Source: Hoeflea sp. IMCC20628 (GTDB lineage Bacteria > Pseudomonadota > Alphaproteobacteria > Rhizobiales > Rhizobiaceae). Taken from it: a stretch of DNA of 64,000 nucleotides. The stretch is from positions 1,878,501-1,942,500 of the forward strand of contig NZ_CP011479.1 in NCBI RefSeq assembly GCF_001011155.1, written 5' to 3'. Positions 10,116-20,248 of the stretch are shown one piece after another. Each line of letters opens with the position of its first letter. Positions within the stretch are counted from its first letter, which is position 1. The notes beneath the pieces are model-generated. The model did not search any database, was not told the origin of the DNA, and was given only the letters and a program-made list of their open reading frames with translations. A program made the position numbers and the translations under genes.

Positions 10116-11951
10116 TCAAACCTGTGCGCGGACATAGGAGCCCGGTGCATCCTCGATGGGAGTGAGTTTGCCACCGCCTGGCTGGCGCGCTGGCACCTCT
10201 TCGGATGAGTTGGAGCGGATCCACTCAAGCCAATGTGGCCACCAGGAGCCCGGCGTCTCCTTGGCGCCGGCCACCCAGTCGTCGAATTCGGCATTCTTTG
10301 GGCCATCGGACCAGAACTGGTACTTGCCTGCTTCCGGTGGATTGACCACACCGGCAATATGGCCTGACCCGGCCATCACATAAGTGACGGCACCACCCAT
10401 CAGTTTGCCGCCGATATAGGCAGACCGGGCAGGGGCGATGTGGTCTTCCTTGGCCGCGAGATTGTAGACCGGGATCTTGATGTCTGCGAGATCAAGGGTC
10501 TTGCCAGCCAGCTTCATCCGGCCTTCGGAGAGATTGTTCTCGAGGTAGCAATTGCGCAGATAAAACGAATGGTTGGCGGCCGGCATCCGCGTCGCGTCAG
10601 AATTCCAGTAGAGCAGGTCAAAGGGCATCGGATCCTTGCCCTTGAGATAGTTGTTGACGACATAGGGCCAGATCAGATCGGAGGCGCGCAGCATGTTGAA
10701 GGCGGTCGCCATCTTGGAGCCGTCGAGATAGCCGTTTTTCTCCATCGAAGACTCAATCGAGGCAATCTGGCTCTCGTCGACAAACACCTTCAGATCGCCT
10801 GCATAGGTGAAATCCGTCTGGGTGGTGAAGAATGTGGCGGCCGCGATCCGCGTGTCTTTTTCCTGCGCGTGAAGTGCCAGCGTCGCGGCAAGCAATGTCC
10901 CGCCGACGCAATATCCAATGGCGCTCACTTCCCGCTCGCCTGTGGCTTGCTCGATGGTGTCGAGTGCAAAGGAAATGCCTTCACGCGAATAGGATTCCCA
11001 ATCCTTGTTGGCATGACGTTTGTCCGGATTGACCCAAGAGATCACGAAAACCGTCTGCCCCTGTTCGACCGCCCATTTGATGAAGGACTTTTTCGGATTG
11101 AGATCAAGGATATAGAACTTGTTGATCCAAGGCGGAACGATCAATAGCGGCCGTTTGAGCACGGATTCTGTCTTCGGATCGTATTGAATGATCTGGCAGA
11201 CATCATCCTGCGCAATCACCTTGCCCGGCGAGACCGCGATGTTTTCACCCACAGTGAATTTTGACGAATCGGACTGGCGCAGCTTGAGCTCACCCTTGCC
11301 GGCGGCGATATCCTCGGCCAGCATGTGCATGCCCCGGACTAGGTTCTCCCCGTTGGAAGCGACCATCTCCTTGTAGAGTTCGGGGTTGGTGGCGATGAAA
11401 TTTGCGGGTGAGAGGGCCGAGGTGATCTGGCTCATGTAAAAGGCCGCCTTGTGGCGGGTGTGCTCATCAAGCCCCTCGCTGTCGGCGACAAGCTTGTTGG
11501 CCCAGTCGGAAGTTATGAAATAGGCATTCTTCAGGAATTCGAAGAACGGATTGTCGTCCCAATCCGGATCGGAAAAGCGCTTGCCACGAGGTTTTGGCGG
11601 CGGCGTGGTGTCTTCGCCAGAGATGCGTTTGACGGATTGGCTCCACATGTCGAAATAACCGGTGAGCAACGAGGTCTGCGCTTCGATGGCCCGCTTCGGA
11701 TCAGACAGCCAGTATTCGCCAACCTTGGAAAAGGTCTTGACCATGTCGGTCACCGGTTCGGACATGGTGTCGGCAACTTCCCCCTTTTCCCGCGGCTCAA
11801 CCCACGCGGTCGCCGCTTTGCCCAATTCCTCGAGCATCCGCGCAATATTGCGGGCGAAGGCTTCGGGATCCTTGACGACATAGGCTTCGGCTGGTGAAGA
11901 TTCGCTGTCGGTTTTGGTTTCCGATGTCGGGTTTTTGCCTTTGTCCGCCAT
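10116..11951 (-). CDS. phaC: Class I poly(3-hydroxyalkanoate) synthase
   Basis: The 611-residue enzyme polymerises (R)-3-hydroxyacyl-CoA into storage polyester on granule surfaces. The lipase-like box is GYCVGGT with the catalytic Cys, the Asp lies in the later LAAKEDHIAPARS region, and the His lies in GSGHIAGVVNPP, in the order expected of class I PhaC. The true start is ATG 11951: an AGGAGG site lies 8 bp upstream of it, inside the frame of the more upstream ATG 11972. No phaA, phaB or phasin gene is nearby, so it is a stand-alone locus, as in many rhizobia. Confidence 0.95.
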   Translation of the reverse strand: MADKGKNPTSETKTDSESSPAEAYVVKDPEAFARNIARMLEELGKAATAWVEPREKGEVADTMSEPVTDMVKTFSKVGEYWLSDPKRAIEAQTSLLTGYFDMWSQSVKRISGEDTTPPPKPRGKRFSDPDWDDNPFFEFLKNAYFITSDWANKLVADSEGLDEHTRHKAAFYMSQITSALSPANFIATNPELYKEMVASNGENLVRGMHMLAEDIAAGKGELKLRQSDSSKFTVGENIAVSPGKVIAQDDVCQIIQYDPKTESVLKRPLLIVPPWINKFYILDLNPKKSFIKWAVEQGQTVFVISWVNPDKRHANKDWESYSREGISFALDTIEQATGEREVSAIGYCVGGTLLAATLALHAQEKDTRIAAATFFTTQTDFTYAGDLKVFVDESQIASIESSMEKNGYLDGSKMATAFNMLRASDLIWPYVVNNYLKGKDPMPFDLLYWNSDATRMPAANHSFYLRNCYLENNLSEGRMKLAGKTLDLADIKIPVYNLAAKEDHIAPARSAYIGGKLMGGAVTYVMAGSGHIAGVVNPPEAGKYQFWSDGPKNAEFDDWVAGAKETPGSWWPHWLEWIRSNSSEEVPARQPGGGKLTPIEDAPGSYVRAQV

Positions 11952-12120
11952 GTTTGCGCCTCCTGTCGACATCCAGAGCTTGCCTCCGGTCTGTCTTCTG
12001 CCTTAAATCGGCTTGGTTGTGGTGCTCGTTTGCCATGACAAGCTATAGTTCTTTCTTGATACGGACTTTTTTTGTCTATGTCATGACCACCCTTTGGTGG
12101 AGACCGGAAAATACGTGATC

Positions 12121-12645
12121 ATGATCTCGAATGCTCGCCTCGCGGTTCTCACGCTTGCAATGCTTGTTACGGCTGGATGCCAAACGGCCTCGCTGGAAGA
12201 TGCCGCGCCCAAGACCGCCCCCGCCAACAGTCTGCAAGTTGGCGCTGCTGCGCCTGCCGGCTCCGAGATCGTGGTGGCGACTGGTGCAGCGCAAAGCGAA
12301 GCGCCAGCGCCTGATACAGCGCCGGCGCCAACCGTCATACGTCGCAACCCCGGCATTACCTCGATTGTTCCGATCGAAAAGACTGCCCCGGTGGAAAACA
12401 AGGAATTTGTCGCCACGGGCGCAAACCGGACCGGTCAGTATCCGTCGTTAGGCCGGCTTCCGAGCACTGCCAATGCACAGCTGTCGGATGCGGAGAAAAC
12501 AGCGGCCGAGGCGGAAATGGCCGAGCTGTTGCGCAGCCGGGCAGCGACGCCTGATGCGCGGGCGCAATACGAATCCCGGCTACGGGAACTTCGGGCGCTT
12601 GCGGCGAGTCATGGCAGCGATACGCAGCAGGAAATCGAGAATTAA
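12121..12645 (+). CDS. Small lipoprotein, Ala/Pro-rich
   Basis: The 174-residue product has a lipoprotein signal (MISNARLAVLTLAMLVTAGC, lipobox VTAGC). An Ala/Pro/Thr-rich flexible stretch follows, then a C-terminal helical part rich in Glu/Ala/Arg (AEKTAAEAEMAELLRSRAAT and SRLRELRALAASHG). It is probably anchored in the cell envelope. I recognise no family. It reads divergently from phaC. The upstream in-frame GTG 12094 would add nine polar residues before the signal, so ATG 12121 is preferred. Confidence 0.7.
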   Translation: MISNARLAVLTLAMLVTAGCQTASLEDAAPKTAPANSLQVGAAAPAGSEIVVATGAAQSEAPAPDTAPAPTVIRRNPGITSIVPIEKTAPVENKEFVATGANRTGQYPSLGRLPSTANAQLSDAEKTAAEAEMAELLRSRAATPDARAQYESRLRELRALAASHGSDTQQEIEN

Positions 12646-12724
12646 ACCTTGCGTTTGAACCGGTTTGGACGCAAACCCGTGAAATCAGGCCGCGCGCCGG
12701 CAGCCCACAATCCTGGGGAATTCC

Positions 12725-13945
12725 ATGGAAGAATTTCACAAAGTCCGCAGACTTCCGCCTTATGTGTTTGAACAGGTCAACCGGCTGAAAGCGTCGGCGC
12801 GGGCAGGCGGGGCCGATATCATCGATCTTGGCATGGGCAATCCGGATCTCCCTACTCCACCTGCTATTGTCGACAAATTGTGTGAAGCGGTCAGAGATCC
12901 ACGCACCCACCGATATTCGACGTCAAAGGGTATTCCCGGACTCAGGCGGGCTCAGGCCGGCTATTACCAGAGGCGCTTCGGCGTCAAGCTTGATCCCGAG
13001 ACGCAGATTGTCGCCACGCTTGGCTCCAAAGAGGGCTTTGCCAACATGGCTCAGGCAATCACCGCGCCTGGCGACGTGATCCTTTGCCCCAATCCGACCT
13101 ACCCGATCCACGCCTTCGGCTTTATCATGTCAGGCGGCGTCATCCGCTCGCTGGATGTGGTGCCGGATGACAGCTTTTTCTCGGCATTGGAACGTTCCGT
13201 CAGGCATTCGATTCCGAAGCCGCTGGCGCTCATTCTCAATTACCCGTCCAATCCGACGAGCTATGTGGCTACACTTGATTTCTACAAGGACGTCGTCGCC
13301 TTCGCCAGGAAACACGATATCATCGTGCTGTCCGATCTGGCCTATGCGGAGATCTATTTTGACGGTTCACCGCCGCCATCGGTTCTGCAGGTCCCGGGCG
13401 CCATGGATATCTGTGTCGAGTTCACCTCGATGTCGAAAACGTTTTCAATGCCGGGCTGGCGGATGGGGTTTGCCGTCGGCAATGAACGGCTGATTTCGGC
13501 GTTGACCCGGGTGAAATCCTACCTCGATTATGGTGCCTTTACACCGATCCAGGTTGCAGCCACTGCAGCACTGAATGGCGACGGTGCCGACATTGCCGAA
13601 GTCCGCTCGATATACAAGCGACGCCGTGACGTGCTGGTCGACAGTTTCGGCAAAGCCGGCTGGGATGTACCGCCGCCGCCGGCAACCATGTTTGCCTGGG
13701 TTCCTATTCCCGAACAATTCAAGCATCTCGGTTCGCTGGAGTTTTCCAAACTGCTGGTGGAGAAGGCTGATGTGGCGGTCGCGCCCGGTATCGGCTTTGG
13801 TGAATATGGCGATGAGCATGTTCGTATAGCACTGGTGGAAAATGAGCACCGGATCCGCCAGGCTGCCCGAAACATCAAGCGCTTCTTCGCGACCGAGACC
13901 GGCGGCGGCAGTGACAACGTGGTGCCATTGTCCGCCCGGCGTTGA
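12725..13945 (+). CDS. PLP-dependent aminotransferase, class I (AlaC/LL-DAP type)
   Basis: The 406-residue protein is a fold-type I aminotransferase. Visible are DLGMGNPD near residue 40, the NPTYPIH segment, ILNYPSNPTS (Asn that binds PLP), LSDLAYAEIYFDG (Asp and Tyr), and the Schiff-base lysine in SMSKTFSMPGWRMGFAVG. The sequence resembles the LL-diaminopimelate aminotransferase/AlaC group, several members of which make alanine from pyruvate and glutamate. It precedes hom by about 100 bp, which fits an amino-acid biosynthesis context, but the substrate is not settled by sequence alone. Confidence 0.85.
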   Translation: MEEFHKVRRLPPYVFEQVNRLKASARAGGADIIDLGMGNPDLPTPPAIVDKLCEAVRDPRTHRYSTSKGIPGLRRAQAGYYQRRFGVKLDPETQIVATLGSKEGFANMAQAITAPGDVILCPNPTYPIHAFGFIMSGGVIRSLDVVPDDSFFSALERSVRHSIPKPLALILNYPSNPTSYVATLDFYKDVVAFARKHDIIVLSDLAYAEIYFDGSPPPSVLQVPGAMDICVEFTSMSKTFSMPGWRMGFAVGNERLISALTRVKSYLDYGAFTPIQVAATAALNGDGADIAEVRSIYKRRRDVLVDSFGKAGWDVPPPPATMFAWVPIPEQFKHLGSLEFSKLLVEKADVAVAPGIGFGEYGDEHVRIALVENEHRIRQAARNIKRFFATETGGGSDNVVPLSARR

Positions 13946-14045
13946 CCGACAGTCTGTCCATCGGTAAACCCGCCCTTGCATTTCTTCGGTCCGCGCCACC
14001 AGCGCGGACTATTCCGACACGACGCCAGACAAGTGGATTGTAATC

Positions 14046-15368
14046 ATGACTGATGCCCTCAAAATCGGCATTGCAGGACTTGGAACCGTAGGCGCGGCGC
14101 TGTTTCGCGCCATCACCACCCGGCACAATCTGCTGACCGAAATTTGCGGACGTGAAATCCTGATCACCGCAGTCAGCGCGCGCGATCGCAGCCGCGACCG
14201 CGGCCTCAATCTGGACGGGGTGACCTGGTTCGACGACCCGGTGGTGATGGCACGCGACGCTGATATTGATGTGCTGGTTGAATTGATCGGCGGGGACGCT
14301 GATCCCGCGCATGCGGCGGCGATTGCGGCACTGACCGCAGGCCGCCATCTGGTCACAGCCAACAAGGCCCTACTTGCCAAGCATGGTGTCGAATTGGCGC
14401 GCCTGGCTGAAGCAAACGGCGTGCTTTTGAATTTCGAGGCCGCTGTCGCGGGCGGAATTCCTGTGATCAAGGCGATGCGGGAATCGCTGACCGGCAATTC
14501 GGTCACGCGAATCTACGGGATCCTGAACGGCACCTGCAATTACATCCTGACCCGGATGCAGCGTGACAATCTCGGTTTTGCGGAATGCCTCGCTGAAGCC
14601 CAGCGACTGGGTTACGCCGAAGCCGATCCGACATTTGATATTGAAGGCTACGATACCGCGCACAAGCTGTCGATCCTCACCAGCCTGGCATTTGGCACGC
14701 AGATTGCGGTCGATGAGGTTTACATCGAAGGCATCACCAATATTTCGATTGATGACATTCATGCCGCCGATGAACTGGGATACCGGATCAAGCTGCTCGG
14801 CGTCGCGCAGCGAACCGCGACCGGCATTGAGCAACGTGTTCATCCGACCATGGTGCCCAAAAGCTCGATGATCGCTCAGGTCGAGGGAGTCACCAATGCC
14901 GTGACGATCGAGGCGGATATTCTGGGTGAATTGATGCTGTCGGGCCCTGGCGCCGGCGGTGACGCTACCGCTTCTGCCGTGCTGGGTGACATTGCCGATA
15001 TTGCCAAGAGCCGGCCCGGCCATCAGCATGCCCCGGCGCTTGGGCGTCCTGCCGACAAGCTTGAGCCTTACACGCGGGCGCAAATCCAGAGTCATGAAGG
15101 CGGTTACTTCATCTCGCTCAAGGTTGATGACCGGGCTGGTGTGTTTGCCTCGATTGCCACAATGATGGCGAAGAACGACATTTCGCTGGAATCCATCGTT
15201 CAGCGTGCCCGCCCGGCCGGATCCGAAGCCGCGGCGCAGACCGTCATTCTGGTCACCCATGCAACGACGGAGTCAAAAGTTCGCTCCGCTGTGGATGGCA
15301 TCAAGACCGAGGGCTATCTCTCCGGTGAACCTCAGGTCATCCGTATCGAGCGCACCCGCGAAAGCTGA
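14046..15368 (+). CDS. hom: Homoserine dehydrogenase
   Basis: The 440-residue enzyme reduces aspartate semialdehyde to homoserine in threonine and methionine synthesis. The N-terminal NAD(P) site is GIAGLGTVGAAL. The catalytic domain has VTANKALLA, NFEAAVAGGIPVI, GILNGTCNYIL and ADPTFDIEGYDTAHKLSIL. A C-terminal ACT domain (YFISLKVDDRAGVFASIATM, about residue 355 on) would give feedback control, typically by threonine. It sits between an aminotransferase and glpX, a familiar order in rhizobia. Confidence 0.96.
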   Translation: MTDALKIGIAGLGTVGAALFRAITTRHNLLTEICGREILITAVSARDRSRDRGLNLDGVTWFDDPVVMARDADIDVLVELIGGDADPAHAAAIAALTAGRHLVTANKALLAKHGVELARLAEANGVLLNFEAAVAGGIPVIKAMRESLTGNSVTRIYGILNGTCNYILTRMQRDNLGFAECLAEAQRLGYAEADPTFDIEGYDTAHKLSILTSLAFGTQIAVDEVYIEGITNISIDDIHAADELGYRIKLLGVAQRTATGIEQRVHPTMVPKSSMIAQVEGVTNAVTIEADILGELMLSGPGAGGDATASAVLGDIADIAKSRPGHQHAPALGRPADKLEPYTRAQIQSHEGGYFISLKVDDRAGVFASIATMMAKNDISLESIVQRARPAGSEAAAQTVILVTHATTESKVRSAVDGIKTEGYLSGEPQVIRIERTRES

Positions 15369-15554
15369 GGATCCGGTCCTGGTGCTGCAGAACCAGTAAG
15401 AAGGCCTTGCAGTCATGTTCGAACTTCAATCGATTTAGTGCTGGATTAGGTCAAAATCCTGAAAAACAACGGCTTTTTGAACGGGTTTTGGATTGCCTTG
15501 CCAGGTTTTTCCGCTGTATGAGCGGCCAAACCACATCGTTTGGGGAATTAGACC

Positions 15555-16541
15555 ATGGCAGGCACACCGAAAGAGATAAGCGGACTGGACCGGATTCTGA
15601 CGCTGGAAATCGCCCGGGTAACCGAGCGCGCTGCCGTGGCTGCCGCCCGGCTACGTGGACGTGGCGATGAGATGGCAGCCGACCAGGTTGCCGTTGACGC
15701 CATGCGCCAGGAACTCAACCGCTTGCCGATCGATGGCACGGTGGTGATTGGCGAAGGCGAACGTGACGAAGCGCCAATGCTTTATATCGGTGAAGAGGTG
15801 GGCACCCGCGACGGCGCCAAGGTTGATATCGCGCTTGACCCGCTTGAGGGCACCACGATTTGCGCCAAGAACCTGCCTAATTCGCTGGCGGTGATTGCGA
15901 TCGCGGAAAAGGGCAGCCTGCTCTATGCGCCGGACGTCTATATGGAAAAGGTCGCGATCGGGCCTGGTTACCCGGCCAATACGGTTTCTCTCGAAGCAAC
16001 GCCGACCGAAAACATCCACGCCGTGGCGCGCGCCAAGGGCGTGCCGGTGAACGAGGTGACGGCCTGCATTCTCGACAGACCAAGGCATGCGCGGTTGATC
16101 GAGGAAGTCCGCGCCACAGGCGCTGCGATCCGGCTGATCGGCGACGGCGACGTGGCCGGCGTGATTCATACGACCGACCCCGAAGAAACCGGCATTGATA
16201 TCTATATCGGTATCGGTGGCGCGCCTGAAGGTGTGCTGGCCGCCGCAGCGCTGCGCTGCATCGGCGGGCAAATGCAGGGCCGGTTGCAGCTCAACTCCGA
16301 AGAGAAAATCGCCCGTGCGGCCAATATGGGCATTTCTGACCCGCGCCGGATTTACACCATGGAAGACATGGCGCGCGGCGACGTGCTGTTTGCCGCCACC
16401 GGCGTCACCGACGGCAATCTGTTGCAGGGGGTGAGGTTCACGCCGGACGCGATCATCACCCACACCATCGTCATGCGTTCGTCATCGCGCACGGTGCGGG
16501 AAATCAAGGCCCGGCATCAGGATCTCACCAAGTTCGACTGA
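15555..16541 (+). CDS. glpX: Fructose-1,6-bisphosphatase, class II
   Basis: The 328-residue product is a GlpX-type phosphatase of gluconeogenesis. It shows VIGEGERDEAPMLYIGEEVG, the metal-binding ALDPLEGTTICAKN, RHARLIEEVRATGAAIRLI and GIGGAPEGVLAAAALRCIGG, all characteristic of the class II, Li-sensitive enzyme. Length is normal for the family. It is 186 bp downstream of hom, a gap in which I see no gene. Confidence 0.96.
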   Translation: MAGTPKEISGLDRILTLEIARVTERAAVAAARLRGRGDEMAADQVAVDAMRQELNRLPIDGTVVIGEGERDEAPMLYIGEEVGTRDGAKVDIALDPLEGTTICAKNLPNSLAVIAIAEKGSLLYAPDVYMEKVAIGPGYPANTVSLEATPTENIHAVARAKGVPVNEVTACILDRPRHARLIEEVRATGAAIRLIGDGDVAGVIHTTDPEETGIDIYIGIGGAPEGVLAAAALRCIGGQMQGRLQLNSEEKIARAANMGISDPRRIYTMEDMARGDVLFAATGVTDGNLLQGVRFTPDAIITHTIVMRSSSRTVREIKARHQDLTKFD

Positions 16542-16683
16542 GCCCTTCGCTCGACGATCGTGTGAGACCGGCATTGGTGCCGTGAGCACAGGCATTCTTT
16601 GCCGCGCCGGTTCGTTTGCGCTAAGAGCATTGTCTTCGGCGCAGCCATAGGGGCCAGGCGCCTGATGGCAGGTTGGTTTCTTG

Positions 16684-18486
16684 ATGGCAGGCAGCAGTAG
16701 CGCAACTGAGCGGGCGTTTCTCGGGGTCGAGCAATCGCTGACCGGCCAGAAATGGGTTGCCCGCCTCGATATCACCGGCGAGAACAAGGCGATCTCGATC
16801 GCCCAGACCACCGGTCTGCCTGATGTCATTGCGCGGGTGCTTGCCGGCCGCGATGTTGCCATGGGCGACGCGGTGGCTTTCCTCGATCCGACCATCAAAT
16901 CGCTTATGCCTGATCCCTCCAAGCTGACCGATTGCGATGCGGCGGCAGAGCGGATCGGCAAAGCCATTGCCAGCGGCGAACGCGTGGCGATCTTTGGCGA
17001 CTACGATGTCGACGGCGCAACCTCATCTGCATTGATGCAGCGATTCCTGCGCCATTTCGGCGTGGTCAGCGAAATCTACATTCCCGACCGGATATTCGAA
17101 GGCTACGGGCCGAACCCGACAGCTATCGGTGAACTGATCGACCGCGGTGCCGGTTTGATCATCACCGTCGATTGCGGCTCGACCAGCCATGAATCACTCG
17201 AGGAAGCCGCCAGACGCGGAATCGACGTGGTGGTGATCGATCACCATCAGGTGGCAAGCGAACTGCCTGTGGCCTGTGCGCTGGTCAATCCCAACAGGGA
17301 GGACGATCTGTCGGGGCTTGGCCATCTGTGCGCCTGTGGCGTGGTGTTCATGGTGCTGGTGGGCACCATGCGGCTGTTGCGCAAGAAGGGCGATACGCGG
17401 GCAGGGACGTTTGATCTGCTTGGCTGCCTTGATCTGGTCGCCCTGGGCACTGTTTGCGACGTGGTGCCGCTCAAGGGGCTCAACAGGGCGTTTGTGGTCA
17501 AGGGACTGCTGGCGGCGCGGGCGATGAACAATGTCGGCCTGGCAGCGCTCTGCCAGCGCGCTGGTGTCAATGGTCCTATCTCACCTTATCATCTCGGATA
17601 TCTGATTGGCCCGCGCATCAATGCCGGCGGGCGAATCGGGGACGCTGCGCTGGGCAGCCGTCTGTTGACGCTCGATGATCCTGCCGAAGCTGAAGTGATT
17701 GCCGAGAAGCTGGAACTGCTCAACAAGGAACGCCAGGCAATTGAAGCGGCGATGCTCGAAGAGGCAGATGCGGAAGCCGCGGTCGAAATGGCCAGCGGCG
17801 ACGGCCCGGCCATCATCGTCACAGAGCGCAAGGGATGGCATCCCGGCGTGGTCGGCCTGCTGGCCTCGCGCCTGAAGGAACGTTATCGCCGACCGGCTTT
17901 CGCCATAGCATTTGACGGCAATGGCAAGGGAACCGGGTCAGGCCGGTCGGTGCCGGGTCTGGATATCGGTCGTCTGGTGCGCAAGGCGGTCGAAACCGGA
18001 CTGCTGCTCAAAGGCGGCGGACATGCCATGGCGGCAGGTCTGACGGTGGAAGCAAACCGTCTGGGCGAGTTGCGGGCGTTCTTTGAAGAGAACGCCGCAG
18101 CGACTGTGGCTGGCCTGACTGCATCGCACCGGCTCAAGCTGGATGGTGCAATCTCGGCGTCCGGCGCAACGCTCGATCTGGTCGACATGATCGAGCGCGC
18201 CGGACCCTATGGCGCCGGCCATCCGCAGCCGGTGTTTGCGGTGCCTGCACATATCTTGAGTGATGTCCGCGTAGTCGGCCAGAATCATCTCAAGGTGACT
18301 TTGTCGGGTGCGGATGGCGGACGGCTTAATGGAATTGCCTTTCGCGCGGCTGACACCGAAATGGGGGCCGCTCTGCTGGCAGGCCGAGGAATGCCGTTTC
18401 ATTTTGCGGGTTCGATATCAGCGGACCATTGGCAAGGTGTGCGGCGGGTTCAGATCCGGCTGATCGACGCTGCGCAAGCCCGCTGA
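16684..18486 (+). CDS. recJ: Single-stranded-DNA exonuclease RecJ
   Basis: The 600-residue protein has the DHH phosphoesterase motifs in order: IFGDYDVDGATSSALM, IITVDCGSTSHES, VVIDHHQV and, in DHHA1, GGGHAMAAGL. RecJ degrades single-stranded DNA 5' to 3' in recombination and mismatch repair. A C-terminal OB-like domain (from about residue 480) includes VVGQNHLKVTLSG. ATG 16684 is chosen over the adjacent TTG 16681. The gene lies 142 bp after glpX. Confidence 0.96.
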   Translation: MAGSSSATERAFLGVEQSLTGQKWVARLDITGENKAISIAQTTGLPDVIARVLAGRDVAMGDAVAFLDPTIKSLMPDPSKLTDCDAAAERIGKAIASGERVAIFGDYDVDGATSSALMQRFLRHFGVVSEIYIPDRIFEGYGPNPTAIGELIDRGAGLIITVDCGSTSHESLEEAARRGIDVVVIDHHQVASELPVACALVNPNREDDLSGLGHLCACGVVFMVLVGTMRLLRKKGDTRAGTFDLLGCLDLVALGTVCDVVPLKGLNRAFVVKGLLAARAMNNVGLAALCQRAGVNGPISPYHLGYLIGPRINAGGRIGDAALGSRLLTLDDPAEAEVIAEKLELLNKERQAIEAAMLEEADAEAAVEMASGDGPAIIVTERKGWHPGVVGLLASRLKERYRRPAFAIAFDGNGKGTGSGRSVPGLDIGRLVRKAVETGLLLKGGGHAMAAGLTVEANRLGELRAFFEENAAATVAGLTASHRLKLDGAISASGATLDLVDMIERAGPYGAGHPQPVFAVPAHILSDVRVVGQNHLKVTLSGADGGRLNGIAFRAADTEMGAALLAGRGMPFHFAGSISADHWQGVRRVQIRLIDAAQAR

Positions 18487-18602
18487 CTGCGGAACGTCCT
18501 GATCCGGTACGCGCTCGAAACCGGGCGTGGCGAAGCCATCTGCGGGCAGAAACAAAACTGAAATTTCGGGTGAGGGAATCAAGCGAAGTGCTTGAAAGAT
18601 TG

Positions 18603-18677
18603 TGGTACGCCCTAGGGGAGTCGAACCCCTCTTTCCAGAATGAAAATCTGGCGTCCTAACCGATAGACGAAGGGCGC
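18603..18677 (-). tRNA. tRNA-Glu (anticodon TTC)
   Basis: Reading the minus strand gives GCGCCCTTCGTCTATCGG at the 5' end, an anticodon arm CCAGA-TTTTCAT-TCTGG with TTC at the centre, a normal T arm (GGTTCGACTCC) and an encoded CCA. The acceptor stem pairs fully, with G-U at 1-72. Length is 75 nt including CCA. Confidence 0.97.
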
Positions 18678-18835
18678 GTACAATGTGGCCGTCTTATAGT
18701 CAGCCCGCTTTGCGACCGCAAGCGGATAATTGATGTCTCCGGTAAAAAAATGTCTTCGAAATTTGGTTTGTTTTCAGGACAGGCAAATATGCGGTGCGGT
18801 TGACCGCAAACCGGCGTCGAAATGGCGGTTTTGCG

Positions 18836-19996
18836 CTACTTGCGGCGGCGACAGCGCCAATTCCAATCACGCGTGTTGCCAATATCGATGTGAACCGATT
18901 CTGTATGGCAGTAGGTGCCGACGCCGCCACGACCGGGCATTGTGCGAAGGTATTTGGCCAATTGCCATTTCGACACGCCTTCAACCTGGATGTCGGCCGC
19001 CTCGCAGGAGGTGTGGCGCGATCCGGAGGCTCCGCCGACTCGGCGATTGTGTTTTGGGCTGCGATAGCCGGAGGTGACCACCACCGGACGCTTGTAATGG
19101 CCCTCGATCGTTTTCAAGACGCGCACAAGCTGCGGTTTGAAACAGCCGGCATCAACCTTGTCGGTCTGCAGGTGCAGGCCGTTGGGCGCAAGCCGGGCCA
19201 GGCCTGCTGCGGATGCCAATTGTATGTTGCCGGACGATGAGGTGTTGTTTGACCCCACCCCCATCATATCAGAAAGGCGGACGCCCGGGAGTGAGCCGGT
19301 GCTGCCGTTGGACGCCACGACAACCTGGGAAGCTTTTGGCGAAACCAGCCGTTTCTTGGTTCCTGCGGGCGCACTTTTTGCGGATTTCGGTTGCGACGCA
19401 AACAGACGCGCAAAAATCGACTGCTTCTTCGGTGGCGCAACCACGGCCAGTTCCTGGACTTGCGGCTGGGCTTCGGTCTGGTCCGGCTGGGGTGCAGCAA
19501 CACTCTCGGTCGGTGTGGCTTGTGCCGCTTGTTCCAGCTCAGGTGTTGCGGTCTGCGGGACCGGAATCTGGGTAACGACCGGAGCAGTGCTGTAGAGATT
19601 AGCTGTTGTCCGGACCGGCTGATTCTGGGTGATGCCCTGGTTGACGGCATCAATACCGGTGCTGGCCATCACCAATGGCTCTGCGCCAGTGGTATCCGTC
19701 TGCTCTGCAACGGGTTGGCGCGCGCTTGCATCGGCAGCGTTTGGGGAGGGGATTGGAAGTGGCAAGTCGCTGGATGTTGCAGTTTCGGCGGCCGTAGCCA
19801 TCTGCAGGGCGTCGGCCTGGTCGGCGGGCGAGCTTTCGGTCATCATCGTCGGAGTGCCGGGAGCAAAGCCCTGGCTGGCAAACATTGCCGGATCACCGGC
19901 GGATACGCACCCGCTCAGGGCGACGACGGCTCCCGTCATCAAAAATGCGTTGATGCTGAGGCCACGCCTGACTGCTTTGTTCGCGTCCGTCTGCAA
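18836..19996 (-). CDS. M15-family peptidase-like lipoprotein
   Basis: The 386-residue protein has a lipoprotein-like N-terminus (AFLMTGAVVALSGC). A long low-complexity region rich in Ala, Thr, Pro and Gln covers residues 30-260. The C-terminal domain resembles the M15_3/DUF882 group of D-Ala-D-Ala-type peptidases: VVVTSGYRSPKHNRRVGGASGS, then RHTSCEAADIQV with the zinc-binding His and Asp, and SVHIDIG with the third ligand. It probably acts on peptidoglycan in the periplasm. The only start giving the full signal is TTG 19996. A Cys replaces the usual Gly in the H-x-x-G-x-A-x-D stretch. Confidence 0.8.
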   Translation of the reverse strand: MQTDANKAVRRGLSINAFLMTGAVVALSGCVSAGDPAMFASQGFAPGTPTMMTESSPADQADALQMATAAETATSSDLPLPIPSPNAADASARQPVAEQTDTTGAEPLVMASTGIDAVNQGITQNQPVRTTANLYSTAPVVTQIPVPQTATPELEQAAQATPTESVAAPQPDQTEAQPQVQELAVVAPPKKQSIFARLFASQPKSAKSAPAGTKKRLVSPKASQVVVASNGSTGSLPGVRLSDMMGVGSNNTSSSGNIQLASAAGLARLAPNGLHLQTDKVDAGCFKPQLVRVLKTIEGHYKRPVVVTSGYRSPKHNRRVGGASGSRHTSCEAADIQVEGVSKWQLAKYLRTMPGRGGVGTYCHTESVHIDIGNTRDWNWRCRRRK

Positions 19997-20248
19997 TCTC
20001 TGAGGTCCCCGATCTCTTGCAATGGCAGACCCGAGGGCCTTGAAAGATGCCTACCCATTTGCAACGTTTTTGTAAACGAACAAAGCCGATTTCTCGACCG
20101 GACAATTGAGCGCTAACGGCAAAAGCATGCGATGCGTCGCAAATGCGGCGAAAGCATGACCCTAACCAATAGCTTAACTGCTGATCTTTGCGCGAAGCTT
20201 GCCGCGCAAAGATTTGTCTGAGATGCCAATCAGGGCCCGACTGTCAGT

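Noticed and set aside
19019-19060. Cys in place of Gly near the zinc site of the M15-like protein as a sign of lost activity.
   Set aside because: The His, Asp and final His ligands are all present and I recall the H-T-S-C form from other rhizobial proteins, so it is probably a normal variant.
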